64,000 nucleotides of DNA from 40CM-2-70-7 sp035631315 (GTDB lineage Bacteria; Gemmatimonadota; Gemmatimonadetes; Gemmatimonadales; GWC2-71-9). The position numbers and the translations under genes were made by a program. The notes beneath the pieces were generated by a model, which saw only the letters and a program-made list of their open reading frames with translations, had not been told where the DNA came from and did no database searches. Position 1 is the stretch's first letter. Every line of letters starts with the position of its first letter. The stretch is from the NCBI GenBank assembly GCA_035631315.1, contig DASQIZ010000035.1:1-64000 (forward strand), written 5' to 3'. This document shows, piece after piece, positions 8,312 to 15,503 of this stretch.

Positions 8312-8999
8312 AGCACTGTTGATGCTGCAGCAGAAGGATGAAGCAGTCCGCGCCACCGATCACGCGTTGCAGGCCTTGGAGCCGGAGCTGGCTCGATTGG
8401 ACCAGGCCCTGGAGGGCGTGGAAGGGAAGCTGGAACTGGCACGGCGGGGAATTCAGGACGCGGTTGGACGGCGCGGCGAGCTCGAGGGGAAAATCGCGAG
8501 CTACAAGGGCATGCAGGACGCCCGACGACAGCGACTCGAATGGGTCAAGGGCGCGAAGGAGGCCCAGACCCTCATGGCCGAGCTCGATCTCGCTCGCACC
8601 GTGATCGCGAAGGAAGAAGTCGAGTTCCTGCGGTCTGGAGACGCGGTGACGGAAGCAGAGCGGACCGCGGCCGAGGCGGAGAAGGGGGTCGAGGAGGTGC
8701 GGGACGCGCAGCGCGCCGATCGTGAGATGATCGAAGGAAAGCGTCAGACCATCATGGCGGACCGGGAGAAGGCCGTGGCGGAACGGCAGGCGGCGGCGAA
8801 GTCCGTGCAGGCGTCGCTCCTCTTGCGGTACGAAAAGATCCGGAAGGGGAAGGCGCCCGTCGCCGTGTATCCGCTCCATGGTGGCTCCTGTGGGCACTGC
8901 TTTACCGCGGTACCCACCCAGCGCCGGGTGCTCATCCAGCGCGGCGCGACCATCGAAGGCTGCGAGGCCTGCGGCGTGCTGCTCTACGTAGCGGAATGA
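8295..8999 (+). CDS. coiled-coil C4-type zinc ribbon protein
   Basis: This 234-aa protein runs from GTG 8295. Residues ~1-185 are a long charged coiled coil (LQQKDEAVRATDHALQALEP and onward). The C-terminus (~195-230) carries two CxxC pairs, CGHC and CEAC, making a C4 zinc ribbon of the PF02591/CdsZ type. Such proteins are thought to bind nucleic acid or act in cell envelope processes, but the function is unsettled. It is translationally overlapped on both sides: 17 nt with dnaG and 4 nt with recJ. Co-regulation with replication and repair genes is therefore likely. Confidence 0.85.
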   Translation: MHPDLEALLMLQQKDEAVRATDHALQALEPELARLDQALEGVEGKLELARRGIQDAVGRRGELEGKIASYKGMQDARRQRLEWVKGAKEAQTLMAELDLARTVIAKEEVEFLRSGDAVTEAERTAAEAEKGVEEVRDAQRADREMIEGKRQTIMADREKAVAERQAAAKSVQASLLLRYEKIRKGKAPVAVYPLHGGSCGHCFTAVPTQRRVLIQRGATIEGCEACGVLLYVAE

Positions 9000-10711
9000 T
9001 TCCCGCCAAGTGGGCGCTCGCGGCCACCCCGAGCCCTTCGGCCATTCATGATCTCTCGGCCGCCCTCACGATTCCGGAGCCGCTCGCGGCTCTGCTGATC
9101 CAGCGCGGCCTCGATCAGCCTGATCTCGCCAAGCAATTCCTGCGGCCCGAGCTCGAGCGGCTTTCGAACCCGCTCGAGTGGACCGGCATGAAACGGGCGG
9201 TCGCGATCGTGGCGCGGGCCGTGCACGACCGCGTGCCGATCCTCGTGCACGGGGATTACGACGTCGATGGTCAATGCGCGTCGTCCTTGCTCACGCGCGC
9301 GCTCCGCGCCGCGGGGGCCAACGTCCACGCATTCGTTCCCCACCGGCTCCGCGACGGGTACGACTTCGGTCCTGCCGGATTGGCGAAAGCGGCGAGCGTG
9401 GGAGCCAGGCTGATCATCACCTGTGACTGCGGCATCACCGCCGTCGATACGGTCGCCGCCGCCCGCGCGGCTGGGCACCAGGTGATCGTCACCGACCACC
9501 ACCTCCCCGGGGATGCGCTCCCCGATGCGGATGCGGTGCTCGATCCGCAGCAGCCCGGCTGCCCGTCGGTCGACAAGACGCTGTGCGGCGCCGGGGTCGC
9601 GTTCAAGCTCGTCCAGGCGCTCGTTCCCGCCCTGGGCCTCTCGCCGAACCTGCCGCTCCATTTCCTCGACTACGTGGCACTCGCCACCGTTGCCGATGTC
9701 GTGCCGCTCACCGGAGAGAACCGGATCCTCGTCCGTCACGGGCTCAAGATGCTGGCCGAGTCGCGGTGGACCGGGTTGCGGGCGTTGATCGAAGCGGCGG
9801 GGCTGGCGGGTCAGCCGATCCGTGCGGGGCAGGTGGGGTTCATTCTCGCGCCCCGGCTGAATGCGGCGGGTCGCATCGGCGACGCGAATGACGGACTCAG
9901 GCTCCTGCTCTCGGACGATCCGGCGGAGGCTGGGGCGCTTGCACGTGAGCTCGAGACGCTCAACGCGCGCCGGCAGGAGATGGATCACCGGATCCAGGAT
10001 GCAGCGATCGAGATGGCGGAGAAGGCGCTGACGCCTGGGCAGTGCGGACTGGTGCTCGCCAGCGACGGGTGGCATCCAGGCGTGATCGGCATCGTGGCGT
10101 CGCGGCTGGTCGAGCGCTACGGGCGCCCGACGTTTCTCATCGGCTGGGACGGAGACGTCGGGAAGGGGTCAGGCCGCAGTGTGGTCGGCTTCGATCTCCA
10201 CGAAGCCTTGCACAAGGTCGGTGCCTGTCTCGAGAAGTACGGCGGGCACACGATGGCGGCAGGACTCACGATCAAGCGTCCGCGGTTCGAGGAGTTCCGG
10301 GAAGGATTCCTCGCCGCGGCGGCGGAAGTCCTCACGCCCGACGACCTGGCGCCCGCGCAGCGGGTGGATCTGGAGTTGCCCCTGGGTTCGGTGAGTGACG
10401 ACCTCGAACGCCTGATGCGATATCTCGAGCCGTGCGGCGCGGGGAATCCGGCTCCGGTGTTCGGCGTTCGCGGGGCCCGGGCGGTGGACGCGCGGCGGGT
10501 CGGCGACAATCATCTCAAGTTCACGCTCGACGACGGGTCGGGAGTGATCGACGCCATCGGCTTCCGGTGGGCCGATCAGGTGCCCGACACCTGGCTGACG
10601 CGCCCACTCGATGTCGCGTTCCGGCTCGAGCGCGACGAATGGCAGGGCCGCTTCCGTCTGCAGGCGAAGGTCGCGTCGATCGCGCCGACTGCGGCGTGCC
10701 CGGTCGAGTGA
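8996..10711 (+). CDS. recJ: single-stranded-DNA-specific exonuclease RecJ
   Basis: RecJ is a 5'-to-3' ssDNA exonuclease in recombinational and mismatch repair. At 571 aa it has the normal length. DHH-family motifs are HGDYDVDGQCASSLL (~84), ITCDCGITA, VTDHHLP and, in the DHHA1 domain, GKGSGRSVVGFDLHEAL and YGGHTMAAGLTI. A C-terminal OB-like domain ends the protein. The start ATG overlaps the zinc-ribbon stop by 4 nt, and the stop overlaps the rsmD GTG by 4 nt. Manganese or magnesium dependence follows from the family. Confidence 0.96.
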   Translation: MIPAKWALAATPSPSAIHDLSAALTIPEPLAALLIQRGLDQPDLAKQFLRPELERLSNPLEWTGMKRAVAIVARAVHDRVPILVHGDYDVDGQCASSLLTRALRAAGANVHAFVPHRLRDGYDFGPAGLAKAASVGARLIITCDCGITAVDTVAAARAAGHQVIVTDHHLPGDALPDADAVLDPQQPGCPSVDKTLCGAGVAFKLVQALVPALGLSPNLPLHFLDYVALATVADVVPLTGENRILVRHGLKMLAESRWTGLRALIEAAGLAGQPIRAGQVGFILAPRLNAAGRIGDANDGLRLLLSDDPAEAGALARELETLNARRQEMDHRIQDAAIEMAEKALTPGQCGLVLASDGWHPGVIGIVASRLVERYGRPTFLIGWDGDVGKGSGRSVVGFDLHEALHKVGACLEKYGGHTMAAGLTIKRPRFEEFREGFLAAAAEVLTPDDLAPAQRVDLELPLGSVSDDLERLMRYLEPCGAGNPAPVFGVRGARAVDARRVGDNHLKFTLDDGSGVIDAIGFRWADQVPDTWLTRPLDVAFRLERDEWQGRFRLQAKVASIAPTAACPVE

Positions 10712-11223
10712 TAGAAATTGTGGCGGGAGAGTTTAGGCGTCGCCGGCTGAAGACGCCTGCCGGTGACCAGACTCGTCCCACGTCGGGACGGGTCCGCGAA
10801 GCCTGGTTCAACATTCTGCAGACGTCGATCCCCGGCGCGCGGGTGCTTGATCTCTTCGCGGGTTCGGGAGCGCTGGGGCTCGAGGCCCTGTCGCGCGGGG
10901 CGGCGAGCGCCGACTTCGTGGAGCGGGCCCGTCCGGCCCTGGATGCGCTCCGCGCGAACATCGCGACGTTGAAAGTCGAAGACCGGGTCGCCATCCACCG
11001 GATGGATGCCCTGACGTTTGTCGGGCGGCTTCAACCGGGGCAGTACGACGTCGCCTTCGCCGACCCGCCCTACGCCGATCCCGCCGCGGGAAGGCTTAGC
11101 GCACTGTTTCGCGCCGCGCCTTTCGCACGCATCTTTGCGGTGGAGCACTCGGCCGACACCCCGGTGCAGGGTGACGACAGCCGCCGCTACGGCGACACGG
11201 CCATCACCTTTCTCTACGCGTGA
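10708..11223 (+). CDS. rsmD: 16S rRNA (guanine(966)-N(2))-methyltransferase RsmD
   Basis: This 171-aa SAM-dependent methyltransferase modifies G966 of 16S rRNA. GTG 10708 is chosen because it overlaps the recJ stop by 4 nt and is followed directly by the family start IEIVAGEFRRRRLKTPAG. The SAM-binding motif is VLDLFAGSGALGLEALSRGA (~45-64), and the N-methyltransferase motif is FADPPYADP. rsmD next to coaD is a widely conserved pair, and here the two overlap by 4 nt. A longer upstream frame exists but has no support. Confidence 0.95.
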   Translation: MIEIVAGEFRRRRLKTPAGDQTRPTSGRVREAWFNILQTSIPGARVLDLFAGSGALGLEALSRGAASADFVERARPALDALRANIATLKVEDRVAIHRMDALTFVGRLQPGQYDVAFADPPYADPAAGRLSALFRAAPFARIFAVEHSADTPVQGDDSRRYGDTAITFLYA

Positions 11224-11723
11224 CGATGACCCGGATCGCGGTGTACCCCGGCTCCTTCGACCCCGTCACCCGGGGCCACGCGGACCTGATCCGCCGGTCC
11301 CTGGCGTTCTCGGACCAGGTGGTGGTGGCGGTCGCGGTGAACGTCTCCAAGGCTCCGCTCTTTACATTGGAGGAGCGGGTGGCCTTGATTCGGGAGACGG
11401 TCAAGCTGCCGAATGTCGAGGTGAAATCGTTCGAGGGGCTCCTGGTCGATTTCGCCAGACAGGTCGGCGCGTCGATGCTGATCCGGGGACTTCGGGCGGT
11501 GTCGGATTTCGAGTACGAGTTTCAGATGGCGCTGATGAACCGCACGCTGGCACCGGCGCTCGAAACCGTGTTCCTGGTGCCGGCCTTCGACCTGACGTAC
11601 TTGAGCTCGAGTCTCGTGCGGGAAGTCGCCCGCTTCGGGGGCGACGTCTCGGCGCTGGTGGAGCCGGCCGTACAACAGGCCCTGAAGGCGAAGTTCAAAT
11701 CACTCTCGGGGAGCAAGGGATGA
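11220..11723 (+). CDS. coaD: phosphopantetheine adenylyltransferase
   Basis: CoaD catalyses the fourth step of coenzyme A synthesis, transferring AMP from ATP to 4'-phosphopantetheine. The protein is 167 aa from GTG 11220, or 165 aa from ATG 11226. The 4-nt overlap with rsmD favours the GTG. Nucleotidyltransferase motifs are AVYPGSFDPVTRGHADLI (with the GH of the T/HxGH motif), LIRGLRAVSDFEYEFQMALMN and TYLSSSLVREVA (ISSTxVR-type). The stop overlaps the next start by 4 nt, linking it to the STAS gene. Confidence 0.96.
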   Translation: MTMTRIAVYPGSFDPVTRGHADLIRRSLAFSDQVVVAVAVNVSKAPLFTLEERVALIRETVKLPNVEVKSFEGLLVDFARQVGASMLIRGLRAVSDFEYEFQMALMNRTLAPALETVFLVPAFDLTYLSSSLVREVARFGGDVSALVEPAVQQALKAKFKSLSGSKG

Positions 11724-12055
11724 CCTTCAGTATCAAGAAGGACGCCAAGGGCGTCGTGGTGGTCGGCGTGGATGGTCAGCTCATCGTCGGCAACCGCCAG
11801 GAGCTGAAGCAGAAGGTCCTCGAATCCCTGGAGGGCGGCTCCCGGAAGTTCGTCATCGACTTCTCGACGACCGGATACATCGATTCGTCGGGGCTGGGCG
11901 TCCTGGTCTCGTTGTCGAAGAAGATCCGGGAGCAGGGCGGGGACCTGCGGCTCGCCGGGCTGAACGAAGATCTGCAGACCCTCTTCGAGCTGACGAAGCT
12001 CGACACCCTGTTCACCATTTCGAAGACCCCCGCCGAAGCCCTCGCTGCGTTCTGA
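11720..12055 (+). CDS. STAS-domain anti-sigma factor antagonist
   Basis: This 111-aa protein of the SpoIIAA/RsbV type begins at ATG 11720. It contains FVIDFSTTGYIDSSGLGVLV with the phosphorylatable serine at about Ser57. In partner switching the dephosphorylated STAS protein binds an RsbW-type kinase and frees a sigma factor or another target. The next gene (1 nt later) is such a kinase, and the one after is a PP2C phosphatase, giving a complete switch without an adjacent sigma gene. It is coupled to coaD by an ATGA overlap. Confidence 0.92.
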   Translation: MTFSIKKDAKGVVVVGVDGQLIVGNRQELKQKVLESLEGGSRKFVIDFSTTGYIDSSGLGVLVSLSKKIREQGGDLRLAGLNEDLQTLFELTKLDTLFTISKTPAEALAAF

Positions 12056-12056
12056 A

Positions 12057-12497
12057 GTGAAGATCGCAGTGCGGCGTGCCGGATATTCGGGGGACGTGGA
12101 GCTCCTGCTCCGCGTGCCTTCGGATCTGTCGTTCGTCGCGGAAGCGGTGGAGCTCGTCGCCACCCACACGCCGTCCGGGATCCTCTCTCCCCGGCGCGTG
12201 CAGTTCAACCTCCGCACGGTCCTCGCCGAAGCGCTCGCCAACGCCATCACCTACGGCAATCGCGAAGATCCCACCAAGAAGGTCGAAGTCCGCGTCGAAG
12301 CCCGGAGTGCCTACATCCGCGTCACGGTGACCGATTCCGGTGAAGGGTTCGATCCATCCGGCGTCCCTGACCCCACGGCTCCAGCGGGGTTGGAGCGTGA
12401 GGATGGGCGCGGCCTGTTCGTCATTCGTCATCTCGTCGACGCCGTCGATTTCAACGCCAAAGGAAATGCCGTCTGCCTGACTCTTCGGGCGGGCTGA
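12057..12497 (+). CDS. RsbW-type serine kinase / anti-sigma factor (HATPase)
   Basis: This 146-aa GHKL ATPase has the N box (LAEALANAITYGNRED, ~58-73), G1 (VTDSGEGFDP) and G2 (DGRGLFVIRHLVD). It lacks the phosphoacceptor domain of histidine kinases, as expected for RsbW/SpoIIAB proteins that phosphorylate a STAS partner. The GTG start is 1 nt after the STAS stop. The downstream SpoIIE phosphatase completes the module. Whether the final target is a sigma factor, an anti-sigma factor or an enzyme is not shown by the sequence. Confidence 0.88.
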   Translation: MKIAVRRAGYSGDVELLLRVPSDLSFVAEAVELVATHTPSGILSPRRVQFNLRTVLAEALANAITYGNREDPTKKVEVRVEARSAYIRVTVTDSGEGFDPSGVPDPTAPAGLEREDGRGLFVIRHLVDAVDFNAKGNAVCLTLRAG

Positions 12498-12529
12498 CAC
12501 GTCTCGACCGGGTCGTTCAGAGCCTCGGG

Positions 12530-14029
12530 GTGCTGACCGGGGCGCGTCTCCGCGTGTGGCGGAGCGAGGGTGACGGTCTGACCTGCGTGACGGGGAAGGT
12601 GCGCAAGGCCCCTGACCGGCGGACTCTGATTCCGATCAAGGGCGTGCCGGACCTGTGGCTCGAGGTGAAGGCCACCACCCGCCGCCGTCCGAACGCCGTC
12701 GCCATCGCGAAGACCCTCGGCGCGTTGATCGAATCGGAAGACGAGACCCGCCAGGTCGCGGCGGAGCTGTCGGAGCGATACGAAGAAATCGATCTCATCT
12801 ACACGATCAGTGAGGTCCTCGGTCACACCATCCGGTTGTCGGATACGGCGGCCCGGATTCTTCGCGAAGTCTCGGATGTGGTCGGCGCCCGCCGCGCTAC
12901 CCTGCTGGCGGTCGACGAGGGCGGGAAAGTGCTCCGCATCGTGGCGGCACAGGGGATGAACCCGTCCGAGGCCGAGCCGATCGAGGTGGATGATCCGTCG
13001 TCGATCGCCGCGCGGGTGTTCCGCGAAGGGCGGATTCACTCCTACAACCCTCCCGTGGGGGACGAAAGCGGCCCGGCGAATCGCGAATCCCGGGCCTATC
13101 GCGGCTACGCGTATCTCTCCGTGCCGGTGCTGTACGCCACGCCCGGCGGTCCGTCCCGTCCCATCGGTGTCATCAATTTCACCGATCGCATCGGCGGGGA
13201 TGCCTTTACGACGGGGGATCGGAAGCTGGTCGCGGCCATCGCAAACCAGATCGGGGCCGCGCTCGCCAATGCCAGGCTCGTGTCCCGGGATCTGGAACAG
13301 CAGCGCCTGCGCCGCGAGCTCGAGCTGGCCCGTGATCTCCAGCTGAAGCTCCTGCCGTCGCCGCTGGTGATTGCCGCCCGGGCAGATGTCGCGGCCCGCT
13401 GTCGTCCCGCGGAAGTGGTGGGCGGTGACTTCTACAACCTGATGCGGCTGACGGGAGACCGCATCGGCGTGATGATCGGCGACGTTTCGAGCCACGGGTT
13501 CGGTGCGTCGCTGATCATGGCGCTGGCGATGTCGGCGTCCGGTATTCATGCGGAGGCGGCCGCGAGTCCGGCCGAGGTGATCGCGAAGCTCGAGGAGTCC
13601 CTTGCCGACGAGCTCCGGAAGACGGAAATGTTTCTGACGCTGTTCTATGGGGTGATCGATCCCGCGGCGGGAACGCTGTTCTACGCGAACGCGGGACATC
13701 CGCAGGCGTTCGTCGTACGCGCGGACGGGAGGCCCTGCCGCCTGGCGGCCACGCGCCCACCCCTCGGTTTGGGTGTCGGGAGCTCGGAGGACGCAGAACA
13801 GCCGTGGGCCAAGCGGGCGGACACCCTCTGCCTGTTCACGGACGGTATTTCGGATGCGACCTCGATCGACGGCAAGCGCTTCGGTGAAGAGCGCGTGCTC
13901 GGCCACGTGAGCCGGATGCGCGGGCGCTCGACCCTCGATGTGCTCAATGCCGTGACCACCGAGCTCGACGCCTTCACGGACGGCGCCGATCCCGCCGACG
14001 ACCGCACCATCGTGCTCCTCCGGGCGTGA
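12530..14029 (+). CDS. GAF + SpoIIE/RsbU-type PP2C serine phosphatase
   Basis: This ~499-aa protein runs from GTG 12530. The frame is open and protein-like upstream, so a start at CTG 12494 cannot be excluded. The N-terminal part (~1-60) is unassigned. A GAF-like sensory domain covers ~85-245 (DVVGARRATLLAVDEGG, VINFTDRIGGDAF). The PP2C domain covers ~280-499, with metal-binding motifs VVGGDFYNL, MIGDVSSHGFGASL, ANAGHPQAF and LFTDGISDAT. It probably dephosphorylates the upstream STAS protein in response to a cytoplasmic signal. The stop overlaps rsmA by 4 nt. Confidence 0.9.
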   Translation: MLTGARLRVWRSEGDGLTCVTGKVRKAPDRRTLIPIKGVPDLWLEVKATTRRRPNAVAIAKTLGALIESEDETRQVAAELSERYEEIDLIYTISEVLGHTIRLSDTAARILREVSDVVGARRATLLAVDEGGKVLRIVAAQGMNPSEAEPIEVDDPSSIAARVFREGRIHSYNPPVGDESGPANRESRAYRGYAYLSVPVLYATPGGPSRPIGVINFTDRIGGDAFTTGDRKLVAAIANQIGAALANARLVSRDLEQQRLRRELELARDLQLKLLPSPLVIAARADVAARCRPAEVVGGDFYNLMRLTGDRIGVMIGDVSSHGFGASLIMALAMSASGIHAEAAASPAEVIAKLEESLADELRKTEMFLTLFYGVIDPAAGTLFYANAGHPQAFVVRADGRPCRLAATRPPLGLGVGSSEDAEQPWAKRADTLCLFTDGISDATSIDGKRFGEERVLGHVSRMRGRSTLDVLNAVTTELDAFTDGADPADDRTIVLLRA

Positions 14030-14835
14030 GGCCCAAGAAGAGTCTCGGCCAACACTTTCTCTCGGACGTCAATATTCTCGCCCGCATCGCCGGCGCTCTG
14101 GCGTCTGCGCCGGGAGAAATCGTCTTGGAGATCGGACCTGGGGAGGGGACGCTCACGCGGGTGCTCCTCGAGCGCGGTGCCCGGGTCATCGCGATCGAGA
14201 AGGATGACCGGCTCGCGAAGCAGCTTGGGGGATTGGGGATTCGGGATTCGGGATTGGTCGTAGTGGCGGGGGATGCACTCGAACTCGATTGGCATTCGGT
14301 TCTCCCAATCCCCAATCCCGAATCTCGAATCCCGCCGTTCTCGGTTATAGGAAACATCCCTTACTACATCACCTCTCCGTTGCTGGAGAAGGCCCTGACT
14401 CCGCCGCTCCCCCGGATCATCGTCTTCCTCGTGCAACAGGAGGTCGCCGATCGGATCGCCGCCCCGCCGGGGTCGAAGACGTATGGAGCGCTTTCGGTGG
14501 GCATACAGGCGGCGTGCAAGGTCGAGAAGCTCTTCACGGTGAAAGCCGGGGCGTTCCGGCCCCCGCCGAAAGTGGACAGTGCGGTCATCCGGCTCACGCC
14601 CCTCGAAGAGCCGTTGGTGCCGGTGGAGCAGGGGAGCGCGTTCCGCCGGTTTGTCGTTGCCGCATTTAGCCAGCGTCGCAAGCAGCTGCGAAACGTGCTG
14701 GCGGGAATCGTGAGGCGGGAGCCGGGCGTCGTGGCCGACGACCTCCGGGGGCTGGGAATCGATCCGACCTGGCGCCCGGAGCGTTTGTCCCCTGCGGATT
14801 TCGCCCGCCTCTTGATTTGGAGCAGGCAATTGTGA
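14026..14835 (+). CDS. rsmA: 16S rRNA dimethyladenosine transferase RsmA (KsgA)
   Basis: RsmA dimethylates A1518 and A1519 of 16S rRNA late in 30S assembly. The protein is 269 aa from GTG 14026. It starts directly at the substrate-binding RPKKSLGQHFLSD. SAM motifs are LEIGPGEGTLTRVLLERGA and AGDALELDW, and the catalytic motif is GNIPYYITSP. Segments ~67-77 and ~93-103, either side of AGDALELDW, are encoded by arms of a palindromic repeat (14225-14334) and make loops unlike the family. The stop TGA lies inside the Rex-like palindrome that precedes rex. Confidence 0.95.
   Translation: MRPKKSLGQHFLSDVNILARIAGALASAPGEIVLEIGPGEGTLTRVLLERGARVIAIEKDDRLAKQLGGLGIRDSGLVVVAGDALELDWHSVLPIPNPESRIPPFSVIGNIPYYITSPLLEKALTPPLPRIIVFLVQQEVADRIAAPPGSKTYGALSVGIQAACKVEKLFTVKAGAFRPPPKVDSAVIRLTPLEEPLVPVEQGSAFRRFVVAAFSQRRKQLRNVLAGIVRREPGVVADDLRGLGIDPTWRPERLSPADFARLLIWSRQL
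14225..14334 (+). repeat. tandem-arm inverted repeat inside rsmA (GGGATTC-type units)
   Basis: The left arm (14225-14257) is GGGGATT-GGGGATT-CGGGATT-CGGGATT-like. The right arm (14304-14334) is the complement CCCAATCCCCAATCCCG followed by AATCTCGAATCCCG. The 46-nt spacer is not foreign: it encodes the conserved AGDALELDW motif of RsmA. The arms are in frame and encode GLGIRDSGL and LPIPNPESRIPP. Confidence 0.88.
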
Positions 14836-14841
14836 AATAAT
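14812..14841 (+). promoter_or_regulatory. predicted rex promoter inside the rsmA 3' end
   Basis: TTGATT (14812-14817), an 18-nt spacer and AATAAT (14836-14841, 5 of 6 to TATAAT) are seen. Initiation 6-7 nt after the -10 would fall on or next to the rex ATG (14847), giving a leaderless mRNA. No Shine-Dalgarno lies at normal distance. The -10 lies within the Rex-like palindrome. Confidence 0.5.
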
Positions 14842-14848
14842 TCACAAT
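14829..14848 (+). promoter_or_regulatory. Rex-operator-like palindrome overlapping the rex start codon
   Basis: Perfect 8-bp arms ATTGTGAA / TTCACAAT are separated by ATAA. The core TTGTGAA-N4-TTCACAA has the arm sequence and spacing of known Rex operators (TGTGAA-N4-TTCACA). It covers the rsmA stop (14833-14835) and the first two bases of the rex ATG, and contains the predicted -10. This suggests redox-dependent autorepression. Confidence 0.82.
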
Positions 14849-15467
14849 GCGGAAGATTTCCGAATCCACCGTCCGGCGCCTCTCCCTCTATCTCCAGTAC
14901 CTGGAGCAGACCCGGGACCAGGGCCGCACCACGGTGTCGTCGGAAGAGCTGGCCAGGCGCTCCGGCGCGACGTCCGCGCAGGTCCGGAAAGACCTCTCCT
15001 TCTTCGGTTCCTTCGGCAAGCGTGGGATGGGCTACGAAGTCCCCGCGCTCGTCACCCGCCTCCGCGAAATCCTCGGTCTGGAGCGCGCCTACCGCGTCGT
15101 GTTGGTCGGTGCGGGGAAGATCGGTGGCGCGCTGGTTCACTATGAAGGCTTCAGCCGCCGGGGATTCCAGGTCTCCGCCATCTACGACCGCGATCCCAAG
15201 AAGATCGGGTCCCGGTCGAATGGGCTGGTGGTGCGGGATGTGAAACAGCTCGAAGCGGATCTCAAGAAGGAACCCACCGACATCGCGATCGTCGTCACGC
15301 CCGGCGAAGCCGCGCAAGAAGTCGCCGACCGCCTGGTGCGGGCCGGGGTGAAGGCCCTGCTCAATTTCGCCCCCATTCAGCTCAAGGTGCCGCGGGACGT
15401 GGAAGTGAAGACGGTCAACATGGCACAGGAACTCGAAGCGCTAAGTTACTCCCTCGCAAACCGTTAG
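14847..15467 (+). CDS. rex: redox-sensing transcriptional repressor Rex
   Basis: Rex senses the NADH/NAD+ ratio and represses fermentative or respiratory genes until NADH rises. The protein is 206 aa. The N-terminal winged helix (~1-75) includes LSLYLQYLE, SSEELARRSGATSAQVRKDL and FGKRGMGY. The Rossmann domain has VVLVGAGKIGGAL (~84-96). The C-terminal swap helix ends with VNMAQELEALSYSL. The ATG is the last part of a Rex-operator-like palindrome, so autoregulation is likely. The next gene encodes arginine deiminase, a plausible anaerobic-energy target, though no operator copy was seen at that gene. Confidence 0.96.
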   Translation: MRKISESTVRRLSLYLQYLEQTRDQGRTTVSSEELARRSGATSAQVRKDLSFFGSFGKRGMGYEVPALVTRLREILGLERAYRVVLVGAGKIGGALVHYEGFSRRGFQVSAIYDRDPKKIGSRSNGLVVRDVKQLEADLKKEPTDIAIVVTPGEAAQEVADRLVRAGVKALLNFAPIQLKVPRDVEVKTVNMAQELEALSYSLANR

Positions 15468-15471
15468 GCTT

Positions 15472-15495
15472 GGGGGTTCACGCCCCCGGTAGATT
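15472..15495 (+). promoter_or_regulatory. short hairpin plus TAGATT -10-like signal before arginine deiminase
   Basis: A GGGGG / CCCCC hairpin (15472-15476 with 15483-15487) may end the rex transcript. TAGATT (15490-15495) follows and lies 8 nt before ATG 15504, with no Shine-Dalgarno between. The arrangement suggests a leaderless start. No convincing -35 was seen. Confidence 0.33.
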
Positions 15496-15503
15496 CTCCC
15501 CCC

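Noticed and set aside
12428..13906. 492-aa minus-strand open frame
   Set aside because: It is a shadow of the SpoIIE phosphatase and RsbW genes.
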